A stretch of 64,000 nucleotides of DNA from Collybiopsis luxurians FD-317 M1. Lineage: Eukaryota > Basidiomycota > Agaricomycetes > Agaricales > Omphalotaceae. The notes beneath the pieces are model-generated. The model saw nothing but the letters and a program-made list of their open reading frames with translations, searched no databases and was not told the DNA's origin. The position numbers and the translations under genes are program-made. Below, in pieces: positions 45,959 to 56,747 of the stretch (the stretch's first letter is position 1; the number at the start of each line of letters is the position of its first letter). The stretch covers positions 140,831-204,830 of the forward strand of contig KN834754.1 of the NCBI GenBank assembly GCA_000827265.1, read 5' to 3'.

Positions 45959-48765
45959 TTAAAAAGGTCCACTTCCAACAGCGCCGCGACTCGAGGGAGA
46001 TTCCTCGTCGTCCCAGGGACTAAAGTTGGGCTTTCGGATACGAGGGATCGATTGGAGCCACGAGGGGATAGCTACGGGATCTCGCTGAGGCTGCTCGAAT
46101 CGCGGGATGGGGTGAGAGACGGCACCAACATGGATATGGGAGGGCGAGGGGGGTATGCTTCCCACATCACTCAGACTCGGAAGACGCTCAAGGCTGCCAT
46201 TTGTAGATCCTCCCAAGGCGCGCTGCAAGGCTTCTCGCTCAGCAGGCGAAGGAGCAAAGGCACGCAAGAAGTTGCTATCGCTTGCTGTTGAGGCGACGTG
46301 GGTATGAGCCAGACCATTGGGATTTAACGCATCGTAGACAGGCGTGTTCAAGCCCGACATCGAGGGTACGGGAGGAGAAACAGCCGGCTTTGACTGGGAA
46401 CGAGTAATATCAAACGCCTTGGCATCGGGATTGAGCCCTTTCTTCCTCTTGGTGGAAAGCGAGAAATGACGATTCTGGTTTTTGTCAATGACCGCCGGTT
46501 CAGCGTCACCACCATTGGCATATCCGGGAGTGAAAGGTTCTGATCTATCTTGTCTGAGAAGACTGTCTTTGGCAAGGACGAAGCGGTCATGTTCATGAGG
46601 TCCGAATATCCGGACTTCGAATGGTTCATGTTCAAAGCGTTCAACGGTAGGAGAAGCTTTGGCGGAGATGTTATCTGACCTCTGTTGGCTCTTTTCTCTC
46701 CAGTCCCGTTCTAGAAAAATGTCACTGTCAGACTGGAAGGATCGAGATAGACCGTCGGCATTGTCCAGGGACGATATCAAGGACGAAGGAATCAAGGACG
46801 AGCTCGTTCCAGGGGAAAGTACGATTGACGGGCTTTGAGGCATTTCATCGGCGAATGGGGAAAATGTTACAGGCAAAGACGGTCGAACGTTCAACTGCTG
46901 GTCGAAATAAGATCGAACTGGAGGCCCAGGTCGAATGCTAGATACGATAGAACTTCTGTCAAAGTTCCCACTCAAATCCAGCTTGGAGGGGTTACTAGCG
47001 TGCACATCTTCCCTGGTGTCGAGGGAAGCATCATCGCTAGACACAGTGTCCGAAAGTTCCGTGTAGCCCGATACATTACGAGAGTGTATCGGCAATCGAT
47101 GATCGTTTGACGAAGGGAGATCAGCAGTGGAAGACCAGATGTCGACGGGGGATGGGACTTGTTTCTGTTTGTGAGCCTCAGCACGCGCACGCAACAAACG
47201 AGCCTGCTCTCTTCTCTCCACCAATTTCTCTTCCAACTCCCTTGCACGCAAACTAAGCGCTGCAACTACGTCCTCAGCGACTTTAATTTCTAGCCTCTTA
47301 TGTTCCAGCTCTGCAGCCAGAGTCAACTCGGCTTCAGATTTGTTGCCACGGCAATGAGCCAGAAAAGCAGTATCGTCGGCAAGGCGGTTCTGCAAGTTGA
47401 CAATCTCCCTGTCCAAATACTCTATACGTTGCGCGGCATTATCACGGGCAGTTTCGGCGGCGCGTAATCTCTTCTCCGTGTCTCGTTTCGCGCTCTCAGC
47501 AACCCGTTTGGAATCTTCCAAAGACTTTGTGCGAGACTTGACGTCGTTTTTAGCTGCATCCTCCTGTCGCTTTCGTTCACGGAACGTCTCCAATTCAGCC
47601 TGCAACGAAGCGTGCGACTGGGATGCGGCTGATTGAGATTCGGTTAACTGGGTACGCAGTTCCCGAATAGCAATTTTGGACTGGGATATCTGATGAAGCA
47701 GCTCAACTACTCGCGGCGATTGATCAAACGATGTCGGCGCTGTCGGCGCAGGTTTGGTCAGTGGTTCAGTGACAGCAGGAGAAGAATGAGAATGAGACTG
47801 AGGCTGCGGGCTAGTTCGCTCAGGCGGTGACTGAGATGCCCTCGGAGCATGCAGAGGCAGAGAAACAGACTTTGGTAAAGGCGGGGGCGTAGAGCTTCGA
47901 GTGGGGATCGGAACGGAACGTTGGTTTGACTTTTCCCGATTCCGTAACCTCGGTGGCGAACCTCGAGAAAGCCCATGGGGAGGAAGATGTCGAGTAGAGA
48001 ATGGAAGTCCAGGCAATGCTGATATTTTTTTCTGCTAAGAACCACCACAAAATAGGTGTTCAATTAAAGGACTCACCATTCATGTCATTGAGCCTATCCA
48101 GAGTTTTCATTCCTAATATTCCTGAACTCCAGCTTTCTTCGTCGGCTGAACGAGCAATCACATCCTGATACCAAGCCTCGAGGACACCGCCCCTCCACCA
48201 TTTTCCAAAAGCACCGATAAACCAAGAATCAGATATAAAGGTACTGTCACGCTGATCCTGCAGTGCACGATCTGTTTTGCCCAAAGGAATGATCGCGGCG
48301 ATTGTGAATATTCCGAAGCTATGAAAGACATGTTTGGGCGTCCGTAAAGAAACCGAAGCTCGATTAGCAAAATGAAAAGGGGAGCGATTATCAAAAGCGA
48401 GAGTGTGGAGAGCGCTGGTTGAGCCAGGACGAAAAGATAGATGACTGGGAGCCGACTTTTCCTGAACAGCAGAGTCATCGTCGATGGAGTCATCAAGACG
48501 ACTGAGATGCTGGCGAAATGAGAGCTCGGTCAGGTAAGACCTGAACGAATTTTCAGAAGGATTTGTGAGGTAAGCTGGAAGAGAGTGAGGAGGGAAAATG
48601 AAAGGGGAAAACCGGAGACGGACCAAGTACAAAAAACACGATACAAAAAACGACAAGACAAAGTATAGATTGAATGTCCCCTTTGCCCAAAACTATGCCC
48701 AGGGCCTCCGTGAAAGGCCTGCGGAGAGACATAAGCCCCAGGCCACCAAAGGAAATGCTCATCAT
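45959..48765 (-). CDS. Membrane-anchored coiled-coil protein, function unknown
   Basis: Three exons: 48624-48765, 48077-48574, 45959-48018; 899 aa. It begins with a short segment, then a single hydrophobic helix (ILCLVVFCIVFFVL) at about residues 34-47. Next is a globular stretch without recognised family (RTPKHVFHSFGIFTIAAIIP and DSWFIGAFGKWWRGG are its most patterned parts). A Pro/Ser-rich linker, a strong coiled coil of roughly 170 residues (TEKRLRAAETARDNAAQRIE-like heptads) and a disordered tail follow. The first splice joins FFVL to AYLTNPSENSFRSYL in frame. Two adjacent ATGs at 48765 and 48762 are possible starts. The layout suggests a tether or scaffold on an internal membrane, but no function can be claimed. 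Confidence 0.72.
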
Positions 48766-49314
48766 AAGCAAAAGAGTGTCCTTTCGAGGTTTATGAGAAT
48801 GGCCTGGGTTGGGAAGAGGACTGCCAGTATTTACTTGAGCAGACAGTTTGTTACTGGGCCGCTGAGCGACCTCAGTCCGAACGGTATACAAGAAACAGTG
48901 GCAAGATAAAATCTGAGCAAAGGCCACTCGGACCTCGTGACCTTCAACTACATTCCAAATTTTCACAGCCTCTTTCCTTTTTGATGGTTTCTTCGCTTGC
49001 CCGTTTCACCCGTGGCATTATTTATTCTGCATGCGTACTGCAATATTGCTTCAAAATTATTGGTATCACTTTCATCCGATCCCCTTCGGCTTCCAGTCAT
49101 ACAGTATCCACACACCAACCTCGCTTCTATCCTTTTCTGATCCCGTCTCCGGTACACCTGCCCGAGTCCAACAGTTAATCGTTAATCACTCTTCATCCAT
49201 CTGATAGATAAATGTCCAACAGGCCAGGTGAATACAGTGTCTGTGCTGATTCGGACCCGACAAATAGAGATGGAGATAAATTCAGTGGTAGTAATATATA
49301 CAACATAAAAAATG
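48766..49314. other. Intergenic between two minus-strand genes
   Basis: Promoter of the coiled-coil gene and 3' UTR of the disordered-protein gene. An in-frame extension upstream of 48765 exists, but it has no conserved features. Confidence 0.4.
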
Positions 49315-51096
49315 TCATGAACGAGCTTGTTGAGCACTGCGTACTCGACCAACCTTGAGTAAGATATCTTTCAGACGATCCCAGGACATAAATGGTTCTC
49401 CAGCCGGAACTTCATCTAAATCGGCACTAAAACCTGGCAGGAAATCAGGCTCCCTTTGTCGATCCCCGGATACTTCCTTTTTGCGTTTCTTTTTTGAAGG
49501 TGCCGAATCGTTCTGATCACTGTGTGAACGTTTCCTGGAACGAGGTTTGCCCTGCATTGCGGTGATTCCGACATTTACTTTGCTTTTGTCCTCGCGGAAG
49601 GTCTTGGTACCACCTTGCATTTCATGATTTGGCCTCGTGTTTACTGTTCTTTCGCGGCGTAAGCGTAAAAAAGTTGGCTCAACCCACGCCTCGGGTTCAT
49701 GAATCACACATCCTACCACGATCTCCGCAAGTGAGGCTGATGCACGACTATCAAGCGATTTCTGCACATTAGATGGAGATGAAGAAACCACCATTGCTTC
49801 AGACTCATGGCAATCGCGATGATCGCAATCGGCTTTAGCCTCTTGATTCCTTGATCCTGGAGCGCAAAGCTCCGATGGCGGTCGCACTATGCCCGCAGTG
49901 TCCTCGTCCGGCGAATGATGAGGTTGAGTTCCAGGGTGAACTTCCAAAGATGTCCCACCAATAAGATCATCATCTTCCGGGGACGTTAACTGATCGCTAT
50001 CAGGGCCAGAGAACAGAGAATCATGATCGTCGTCATCGTCATCGGTATAAGGTCTCGCTTCATGAACCTGAGATTCCATTGCGGCGGAGACCTCTTGAGC
50101 TGTATTCAGAAGCTGGGTACCAGACTCTGTCCAAAATGCACCGTATGTTGGAGTCTCAGGTGGAGGTTGTAGCGGCAAGTGAGATTGCGGATGATTTGAC
50201 AGCTGCTGCTCCTGCGGTTGAGAACGAGTCTGCGACTGTGATTGAGAGTCATGAAGGGACTGTGACTGAGACTGGGTCCCCGATGTATCTGAGTTGGGTA
50301 CCAGCACCCGAGCGGGACTTCCCATACGCGGAGGGATGGGCTGTCGAGGAGGAGGAATTTTCCGTTGGACCATTCTGTGAAACAGAATTGAGGGAGCTGT
50401 TGCTACGCTTGCTGATTTGTTCGGGCTAAGCACGGAACCATCAGCACGAAAAGACGAGGGGGACGAGGTGTGTCTGGTTAACGGAGGAGGATGGAACTGA
50501 GAAGATTCTGGTATAGCTTCTGGAATAGCTGAACCATCATCACTACCAGCTCGGCTACGTACGGGACCGGCCCGAGGCGGGGATTGCATAGCCATAAGCG
50601 AACCGACCCGGATAGGCGGCACCTCCTTGACGGATAGAGATGAGTCAAAATTGAAGGTAGAGTTTGGAAACTCAAGAACATCTTTTAGCGAGCAAGGCTG
50701 AAGGTCATTGCGTCGCGTGGGTCTCCGTGGCTGGGTAGGGGGCGGAGGAGCAAGTGGAAGAGGCCGAAGTTGCTCATTCGGCTTGGACGATGCAGTAAGT
50801 GGGGAGCTGAGGGAAGGAGACTTGCGGTGCTGAGCAGGGAAAGGTGACAGAGGAGTGAAAGAGGATTTCTTAGTCTCCGCCTCCGCCTCCTCCAGGTCAC
50901 TGGAAGTCCCGGAAGGTGAGTCCCCTCGATCACTGACAGACCAGTCCGAGATCGGCACAGAAGAGCTTCGGGTTTGGGGCGGATTCGGAGAAGATGCCCG
51001 AGAAGATGTTTGAGGGGTGAGCTGCTGACTGGGTTTAGAACCTTGGGAATTCCGAACCTTTCGAGGAGACCGCGACCGCCCCCGTGCTAGACCCAT
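49315..51096 (-). CDS. Large disordered protein with Ser-Gln tracts, function unknown
   Basis: Single long open frame, 593 aa from the ATG at 51096 (start MGLARGRSRSPRKVRN); an ATG at 51144 is an alternative. Composition is Ser/Pro/Gln/Asp-rich throughout. Features: a basic RS-like N-terminus, PPPPTQPRRPTRR, repeated Ser-Gln dipeptides near 50200-50290 (SQSQSQ), an acidic DDDDDDHD patch, a nuclear-localisation-like PSKKKRKKE and a short ordered-looking C-terminus, EPFMSWDRLKDILLKVGRV. The final helix and basic patch suggest a nuclear protein. Ser-Gln clusters are typical targets of ATM/ATR-type kinases, but that is inference. No family recognised. Confidence 0.65.
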   Translation of the reverse strand: MGLARGRSRSPRKVRNSQGSKPSQQLTPQTSSRASSPNPPQTRSSSVPISDWSVSDRGDSPSGTSSDLEEAEAETKKSSFTPLSPFPAQHRKSPSLSSPLTASSKPNEQLRPLPLAPPPPTQPRRPTRRNDLQPCSLKDVLEFPNSTFNFDSSLSVKEVPPIRVGSLMAMQSPPRAGPVRSRAGSDDGSAIPEAIPESSQFHPPPLTRHTSSPSSFRADGSVLSPNKSASVATAPSILFHRMVQRKIPPPRQPIPPRMGSPARVLVPNSDTSGTQSQSQSLHDSQSQSQTRSQPQEQQLSNHPQSHLPLQPPPETPTYGAFWTESGTQLLNTAQEVSAAMESQVHEARPYTDDDDDDHDSLFSGPDSDQLTSPEDDDLIGGTSLEVHPGTQPHHSPDEDTAGIVRPPSELCAPGSRNQEAKADCDHRDCHESEAMVVSSSPSNVQKSLDSRASASLAEIVVGCVIHEPEAWVEPTFLRLRRERTVNTRPNHEMQGGTKTFREDKSKVNVGITAMQGKPRSRKRSHSDQNDSAPSKKKRKKEVSGDRQREPDFLPGFSADLDEVPAGEPFMSWDRLKDILLKVGRVRSAQQARS

Positions 51097-51618
51097 TCGA
51101 ATGCTAAATTCAAAGTGTAATGAAGTCAGTGAAACGAAAGGCATACCTTTCGTCACATTCAATTGATCAGACGCGCAAGCTAGGGCTGAGGTACTGGTGT
51201 AATGTGCAAGATCAATACCGTTGTCGATATCGCGGTGGCTGCTGTCTCCCCGTACTGCTTATGCAGCACAAGACTTAACAATTACGATGAAACTAAGCCA
51301 AACCAACACGTACGTTTTCTTAATCTGTCCCAACACTCAAGCGTCTCCAGGTTTCTAGGTAAATCAGAAGATACGAATATCTTATAAGAATCAAGGCATG
51401 AGAACCGGAAGGGTCAGGTAGATCTCGAATTGCAAATCACCGATGTTTGGCGGGCATATTGTCGCGCAAATAGCTGGGGGGGGAGATGACTCTGGACATT
51501 TGATGGGTTTGAGTGGAATTTGACAGTCGTTTTTAACTGTTCCTTTTTTCTTGGAACAGAAGCTTTCTCGTCCCTTTTCTGTGAGATGCTGCGTAAGGTC
51601 GATGAATGATATTGAAGG
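51097..51618. other. Intergenic, or 3' extension of the telomere-protein gene
   Basis: If the TPP1/Est3-like gene has one more intron (51589-51630), coding sequence continues to 51391 as a 66-codon open frame. Otherwise this is 3' UTR and the promoter of the disordered-protein gene. Confidence 0.4.
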
Positions 51619-52367
51619 TTAGCGCCTCACTGAAGACCCGGAGTTGACTCTCTTCGTCTGGTTAGTCCCAGCTCGGATAGTCAGCAAATTTCCGGATGTT
51701 CGACATTTTCTTTCTTCTGCTCGTAACTTGAGGAAATTCCTAGGGAAATATTGATGATTAGATCAAGTGGAGAAAAGTAGGCAGATACTCACGCGTTTCC
51801 GCCATCCGACCTTAGCTCTGCCGCATATTTGCTCAGATCGTCATGCTTCTCGATGCTCATAGGGGTTCCTAGTTTTGGATCCCCAAGGAATTCCGGTGAG
51901 TCGATGTCAGTGCATTCTAAGGCGAGATGCGCCTCGGGCGTTAATTGGCTTCTTGCATTGCGGCTTTGCTGAGGAACACGGCAGTGAATAAGTCGAAATC
52001 TGCGTAAAGAAATTATGGCGGTTTCTTTTCGATTGAGTGGAGAGCCGTCGATACTGAACGGTGTATGTGAGACCCGGCCATAAGAGTGCAAACATCAAGA
52101 ATAACCTCTTAAGCGCAGCCACTGCTTCAGCACTGAACTTGACAGGAATATGGTAATTTTTATCGGATACACAGGCCCATATAATATTGCCTTGGTCTGG
52201 GGTCAGAAACTGGTGAAACTAAGAGCGGGTTTGTTAACCAGTTGACCACAACTTACCTGAATAATTTGGGCCCTTCTAACTACGGAAGACCACTCAACTG
52301 AATATATTCCAGCACCTCTGGATTCAGCGACCTGCAGTACATAGTCGTAGATCCATGGCTTCATCAT
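51619..52367 (-). CDS. TPP1/Est3-like telomere (shelterin/telomerase) protein
   Basis: Four exons: 52257-52367, 52106-52209, 51793-52053, 51619-51739; 198 aa. It starts MMKPWIYDYVLQVAESRGAG and then RRAQIIQ-FLTPDQGNIIWACVSDKNY, IPVKFSAEAVAALK, FRLIHCRVP, HLALECTDID, DPKLGTPMSI and SDGGNANFLKLRAEERK. This order resembles the fungal TPP1/Est3 OB-fold family, which bridges telomerase to chromosome-end proteins. I recognise the pattern without a search, so confidence is moderate. The first intron should end at 52210 (47 nt) to give the family-like QFLTP join; a nearer acceptor adds three residues. A good donor just before the stop leaves room for a longer C-terminus. The open frame listed within this exon set on its own looks trivial, so the gene is easily missed. 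Confidence 0.62.
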
Positions 52368-52717
52368 CGAGATGACGGTTCAGGACAAATTTGCTTGCTC
52401 ACAAGCGCGGAAGCACGCGATCATGTGCAAATACCGTTGACATGGCGCAAGGGCTTAGGGCCCTCATCAACGCTTGTTCATTATATTCAAGTTACTCGAT
52501 CCTCGAAAAAGCACTTTCATACTAAGCCATTGCATAGAGATTTAAATTGAAAACGACCATGCAGAGTATTAGGGTATATACGGGAGGTAGGTGCAAATTA
52601 TCCGCATATATGTACATAGATGAATAATGACCCCATTCCATCCTGTGAAATAACAAGAAGTAAAAGAAGGCAAAGTCCAACTTGAATGACAAGACATTAT
52701 CCGGCGTCGCAAAGGCA
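52368..52717. other. Intergenic
   Basis: Promoter of the telomere-protein gene and 3' UTR of the LRR gene. Nothing else seen. Confidence 0.45.
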
Positions 52718-55093
52718 CTATGAGGGCGAAGGCGTCTTCATTTGGGTCTGACTAAATATCTTCAGCCACCCATCCCCCATATCCTTCTTCAGCGCTTCAA
52801 TCTTCCTTCTGAACGCGTCGGCTTCATCGACGACAGCATTCTCCTCAGCGGCACCTTGGCCATCCACCGTGGGCGGTTCATATAACGAGGCCGTGACACG
52901 GGCTCGGCGCGCAGCAGCTCTAGCAGAAGAGAAAGTTTGGGAGTTTTGCCGTAAACGTCTCGCGGGATTTATCGCCTCGGAGGAGGAAGAAAATGCGGCA
53001 GGTTCAGATTCATCTGAATCGCCGCCAGCAGAACCAAAATCGGTCTGGTATCTCGTATGTCGAGATTTCCGGTTTGGGCGTGATGAACGGGTAGCTGATT
53101 GGAATTCGCTTTCCTTGCGTGTGAGTTGGGGTGCGGGTTTCGAGGAGGTAGAGGGAGAGGAAGGGGAAACTGTTTCAACCAATTCTGGCTGTTCCGCTAC
53201 TGGGCTAGGCACAGAGGACGACGCCATTGCAGCTGGCAAGTTGTGGGGAATGGCAAGGAGCGAGACAAATTGACCAAAGGACTGATGCTCAACAGGTTGC
53301 GCAGGAGGCATTTCTCGGTCCTTCGGAACCTTCTTTGAGGATGACTTGTGTTTCGAGATATTAGAACCGTTAGATGTAGTTCGCCTATGGCCACCCTTGA
53401 AACTAGCGGCATCATCACTGCCGTGCTCTCCGTCGAGGTCCACAATCCGTTTTTGCTTCTTTTTCCGTCCCTTTCCACTGACACCAAGGACAGCAGGCGG
53501 CGACATGGCCGACGATGCGGAGGGTGATGTCGCTGTCGATAGGTTATTAACAATTTCGGCGTGTTCGGGAGGGGGTGAACTTGGGAGTGAATGAGAATGT
53601 GCACCAATTGCGACAGTAGGTGGAGAATAGGCGGCTGAGACTGGACGAGATGCATTCATGTGCTCTGGCGAGGCAACAGTAAGCTTCCGCTTCTCGTAAA
53701 AGCTAGGCGGACTGCCGTCGAGCATAATAGTTTTGCCCTCTTTCCAGAATAAATCGAAGCATGTCACACGATAATTCTCCTCGTACTCAGTGAAGGGATT
53801 GCCTTCAACCCAGACATCGGAGATATTAGGAAGAGGGGCGAGACGGCCAATTTCCGCGCTGTCCTCAATGGAGTTACCCCGCAGGTCGACTCGCTCGAGA
53901 GCGTGCAAGCGCTCAAGGCCACAGATGGACTCGAGACGGTTACGTGAAAGGTTTATAAATGTGACGGAACCTAGGGTGGTATAAATACCTAGAACTGATT
54001 CAATCATGTTGTCGCAAAGATTGAGAGAAACAAGATTGAAGAGGGCACTCAGGCCTTCTGGGACTGAGTTGAGGAGATTAGAAGAAAGATCGAGATGAGT
54101 GATGGATGTGAGGTAAGACACGGGTTCGATTGGGAAGAAGGTGAGGTCGTTTCCAGTTAGGGAGAGAAATCGCAAGGAAGCCCATTTGCGAGATGATAGT
54201 TGGGATGCTGGGGTAGGAGCAGTCGGTGAAGGCGATGCTTCTTCGTCGTTAGCCTCTGGGACGGTCTCGGGCACTTGAGAAGAGTAGAATGAAGTCTGAC
54301 GTTCCGGACCTCGAGGTATCCTCCTGATTCGCTTCCTAGTCGTGCTACCGGCTCTCCTCGCCTGATCGTCAAGCACCGCACCGATGAACACGTCCGAGAT
54401 ATCCTCGAGGCCACTCCTTTGTATCTTGAGACTGAGAAGACTCTCTGCTAGATTGTCCCATCCGAGAAGTGACCGGGGGTCAATATCCGAACATTCCAGA
54501 CTCTGCAGATTCTTGAATGAGTCCATTGGAATGGCATTCTCGTTTGGCGGGTCAGTCGCAAGTTCTGCGATCATTTTTCGAGTAGGAGCGGTGATAGATA
54601 GCGCAGGAAGCTTGGTAAAGCTACTGTAAATAAACTTGAGCTCCGTATCAACGCTCGGAGGCTCCGGACGACCCCACCAGCCAACACCTAAAGAGAGAGT
54701 AGAGACGGCGGAAAAGGAAGAACGAAAAGAAGACAGTGAAAGGGTTTCTGTTTTGTCGGCATCAGGAAAGAGATTTACGTAGCTCAAGGGGCGTGAAGGA
54801 GAGTCCACTCGAACATCGAGAGTACCGACCGGGAGATTTAAGGCTTCCATACGGATTAGAAGGTAGAAGAGATGATGGGTATCAATGGACATAACGGTTG
54901 ATTTTGGGGGAGGAGCAGTAGCAGAAGTTTCGCCGCCAAACCAAGAAAGAGGATTGTAGAAGGCTGGGCCAGTATTGTCCGCTGGCCGTCGGGGAGCTCG
55001 ACGCCGAACAAAGCTCAATTCTGCCAAGTTGCGTTCATTGTTTCGAACGAAGGCTGCTATTCGACGAATGTAGTCGTCACCGGACTCGTTCAT
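52718..55093 (-). CDS. Leucine-rich-repeat protein (LKB1-interacting-protein-like layout)
   Basis: Intronless, 791 aa from the ATG at 55093 (MNESGDDYIRRI). N-terminal helical region of about 100 residues, then a section with LQSLECSDIDPRSLLGWDNLAESLLSLKI that recalls the start of animal STK11IP/LIP1. The leucine-rich repeats are clear: SLTGNDLTFFP, ITHLDLSSNLLNSVPEGL, LVSLNLCDNMI, VTFINLSRNRLESI, LERVDLRGNSI and a capping VWVEGNPFTEYEENYR. The last 300 residues are Ser/Pro/Lys-rich and disordered, with basic GRKKKQKRIVDLDG. LRR domains bind protein partners; the partner is unknown and the LIP1 parallel is inference. It shares a 205-bp divergent promoter with RAD23. Confidence 0.8.
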   Translation of the reverse strand: MNESGDDYIRRIAAFVRNNERNLAELSFVRRRAPRRPADNTGPAFYNPLSWFGGETSATAPPPKSTVMSIDTHHLFYLLIRMEALNLPVGTLDVRVDSPSRPLSYVNLFPDADKTETLSLSSFRSSFSAVSTLSLGVGWWGRPEPPSVDTELKFIYSSFTKLPALSITAPTRKMIAELATDPPNENAIPMDSFKNLQSLECSDIDPRSLLGWDNLAESLLSLKIQRSGLEDISDVFIGAVLDDQARRAGSTTRKRIRRIPRGPERQTSFYSSQVPETVPEANDEEASPSPTAPTPASQLSSRKWASLRFLSLTGNDLTFFPIEPVSYLTSITHLDLSSNLLNSVPEGLSALFNLVSLNLCDNMIESVLGIYTTLGSVTFINLSRNRLESICGLERLHALERVDLRGNSIEDSAEIGRLAPLPNISDVWVEGNPFTEYEENYRVTCFDLFWKEGKTIMLDGSPPSFYEKRKLTVASPEHMNASRPVSAAYSPPTVAIGAHSHSLPSSPPPEHAEIVNNLSTATSPSASSAMSPPAVLGVSGKGRKKKQKRIVDLDGEHGSDDAASFKGGHRRTTSNGSNISKHKSSSKKVPKDREMPPAQPVEHQSFGQFVSLLAIPHNLPAAMASSSVPSPVAEQPELVETVSPSSPSTSSKPAPQLTRKESEFQSATRSSRPNRKSRHTRYQTDFGSAGGDSDESEPAAFSSSSEAINPARRLRQNSQTFSSARAAARRARVTASLYEPPTVDGQGAAEENAVVDEADAFRRKIEALKKDMGDGWLKIFSQTQMKTPSPS

Positions 55094-55298
55094 GGTGGTG
55101 ATTGGGTGAGCTTGAGTTCTGGGATTCAGCAAGTAAAAAGAAGAAAAAGATTTGAGAGAGCCTACCTTGAAAGAGAGTAGCAGAGCTCGTTGGGACCTTG
55201 GGTGAGGTCAGCAACTGAATTAGCATGTGCGTGTGTGTGTCACACAGCCTGGGTCTACGCGTCTTGTACCATCACCACCTCCATCTCTTCCTTTCGCC
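55094..55298. promoter_or_regulatory. 205-bp divergent promoter, LRR protein / RAD23
   Basis: Contains a short alternating GT/CA tract around 55227-55247. No TATA box is evident. Confidence 0.5.
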
Positions 55299-56747
55299 AT
55301 GAAAGTAACCGTCAAAACCACTCAGCAAAAGGTTTTCAATGTCAGTTTTTACTTTCTCTTCTTTATCCACTCTCACATCTCTCCAGATCGACGCCGAAGC
55401 CACAGAGACTATCGGCGCCATCAAGGCAAAGATCGAACAGTACCAGGGTTTTGCAGCTGCCTCGCAAAAAGTTATTTATTCTGGTCCGTTACTCGGCTTT
55501 CATCCGTCTCTCTACTTTTCATGATCTTTGTTTAGGAAAGATTCTCACCGATGATAAAACTCTCGAATCATGCGGTTTCAAGGAAAAGGACTTTTTGGTA
55601 CTCATGGTTTCCAAGGTTTGACTCGTCTTTTTCCCGTCTCTCCACGATTGCTCTAAGCTTGATGAATCTTTGAAAGCCAAAACCAACTCCTACGCCTATG
55701 CCCGCCACATCCTCCACTCCTGCTCCCGCTACTCCGGCTGCACCCTCTGCTCCATCCACTGAGACCCCTGTGTCTTCCGTTCAAGTCCCGGCTGCCTCGA
55801 CGCCTGCTCCCGCCCCCTCAACTCCTGCTGAAGCTCCTGCCGCCGGGAGCTCTTTCCTCACAGGCTCTGCTTTGCAGACTTCCATTCAGAGTATGATCGA
55901 CATGGGTTTCGAGCGCGACCAAGTCATGCGAGCCCTTCGAGCCAGTTTTAACAATCCTGAACGCGCTGTAGAATACTTGATGAACGTAAGCTTTTTGTGA
56001 ATCATTTCTGCCAAACATCTTCATAATGTTTTAGGGCATACCTGCACATCTTGAGCCGGAGACTGCCAGCCCCGCTGCTTCTAGAGCACCTGCTTCAAGT
56101 GCACCTGCTGCATCTGCTGCTCCTGCCGCCCCTCCTGCGGCGGCTCCACCATCAAATCAACCCCAGAATCTTTTCCAGGTCTGTAATGAGTGGTACTTTG
56201 TCTTTTCAGGATTTGACCAGAACGTTTTATAGCTCGCTCAACAGCAGCAGCAGCAAGGTGCGGGCGCAGGTGCCGGTGCCGGTGCCGGAGCTGGCGCCGG
56301 AGTCGGGGGAGCCTCTCAGTTGGACTTGGCCGCTCTTGCCAACACTCCTCAAATGCAACAGCTCCGAGAGCATCTGGCTTCAAACCCAGCAGCAATCCAG
56401 CCCCTGATGCAGTCCATTGCGGCTCAAAATCCTGCTCTCGCCCAAATGTTGGCGCAGCACCCAGAGATGCTCATGCAAATACTTGGTGGTGAAGAAGGTG
56501 GTGAGGAGGGGGATCTTCCTCCTGGTACTCAAGCCATCAGTGTGACAGAGGAGGAAAGAGCGGCTATTGAAAGGGTGTGGAATTTCCATTTCATCATTAT
56601 AGCAACAATGGATCACTGACCGGTTGAGTTCTTTAGCTGGAAGCTCTTGGATTCCCCAGGCACGCAGTTATCGAGGCTTACTTTGCTTGTGACAAAAATG
56701 AGGAGCTTGCAGCAAATTATTTGTTTGACATGGGCAACGATGATTGA
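55299..56747 (+). CDS. RAD23: RAD23 ubiquitin-receptor / UV excision repair protein
   Basis: Seven exons: 55299-55340, 55387-55483, 55536-55615, 55677-55985, 56035-56178, 56233-56574, 56637-56747; 374 aa. Domain order: N-terminal ubiquitin-like domain ([15 protein letters not shown]...[16 protein letters not shown]...FLVLMVSK), UBA1 ([20 protein letters not shown]), XPC/Rad4-binding domain ([36 protein letters not shown]) and UBA2 ([27 protein letters not shown]-like end as [15 protein letters not shown]). It delivers ubiquitinated proteins to the proteasome and stabilises Rad4 in nucleotide excision repair. Linkers are Pro/Ala-rich; the one before the Rad4-binding domain is a Gln run followed by a long Gly-Ala repeat. 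Confidence 0.96.

Noticed and set aside
50079..50429. 116-codon plus-strand open frame
   Set aside because: Antisense shadow of the Gln/Ser-rich frame of the disordered-protein gene.
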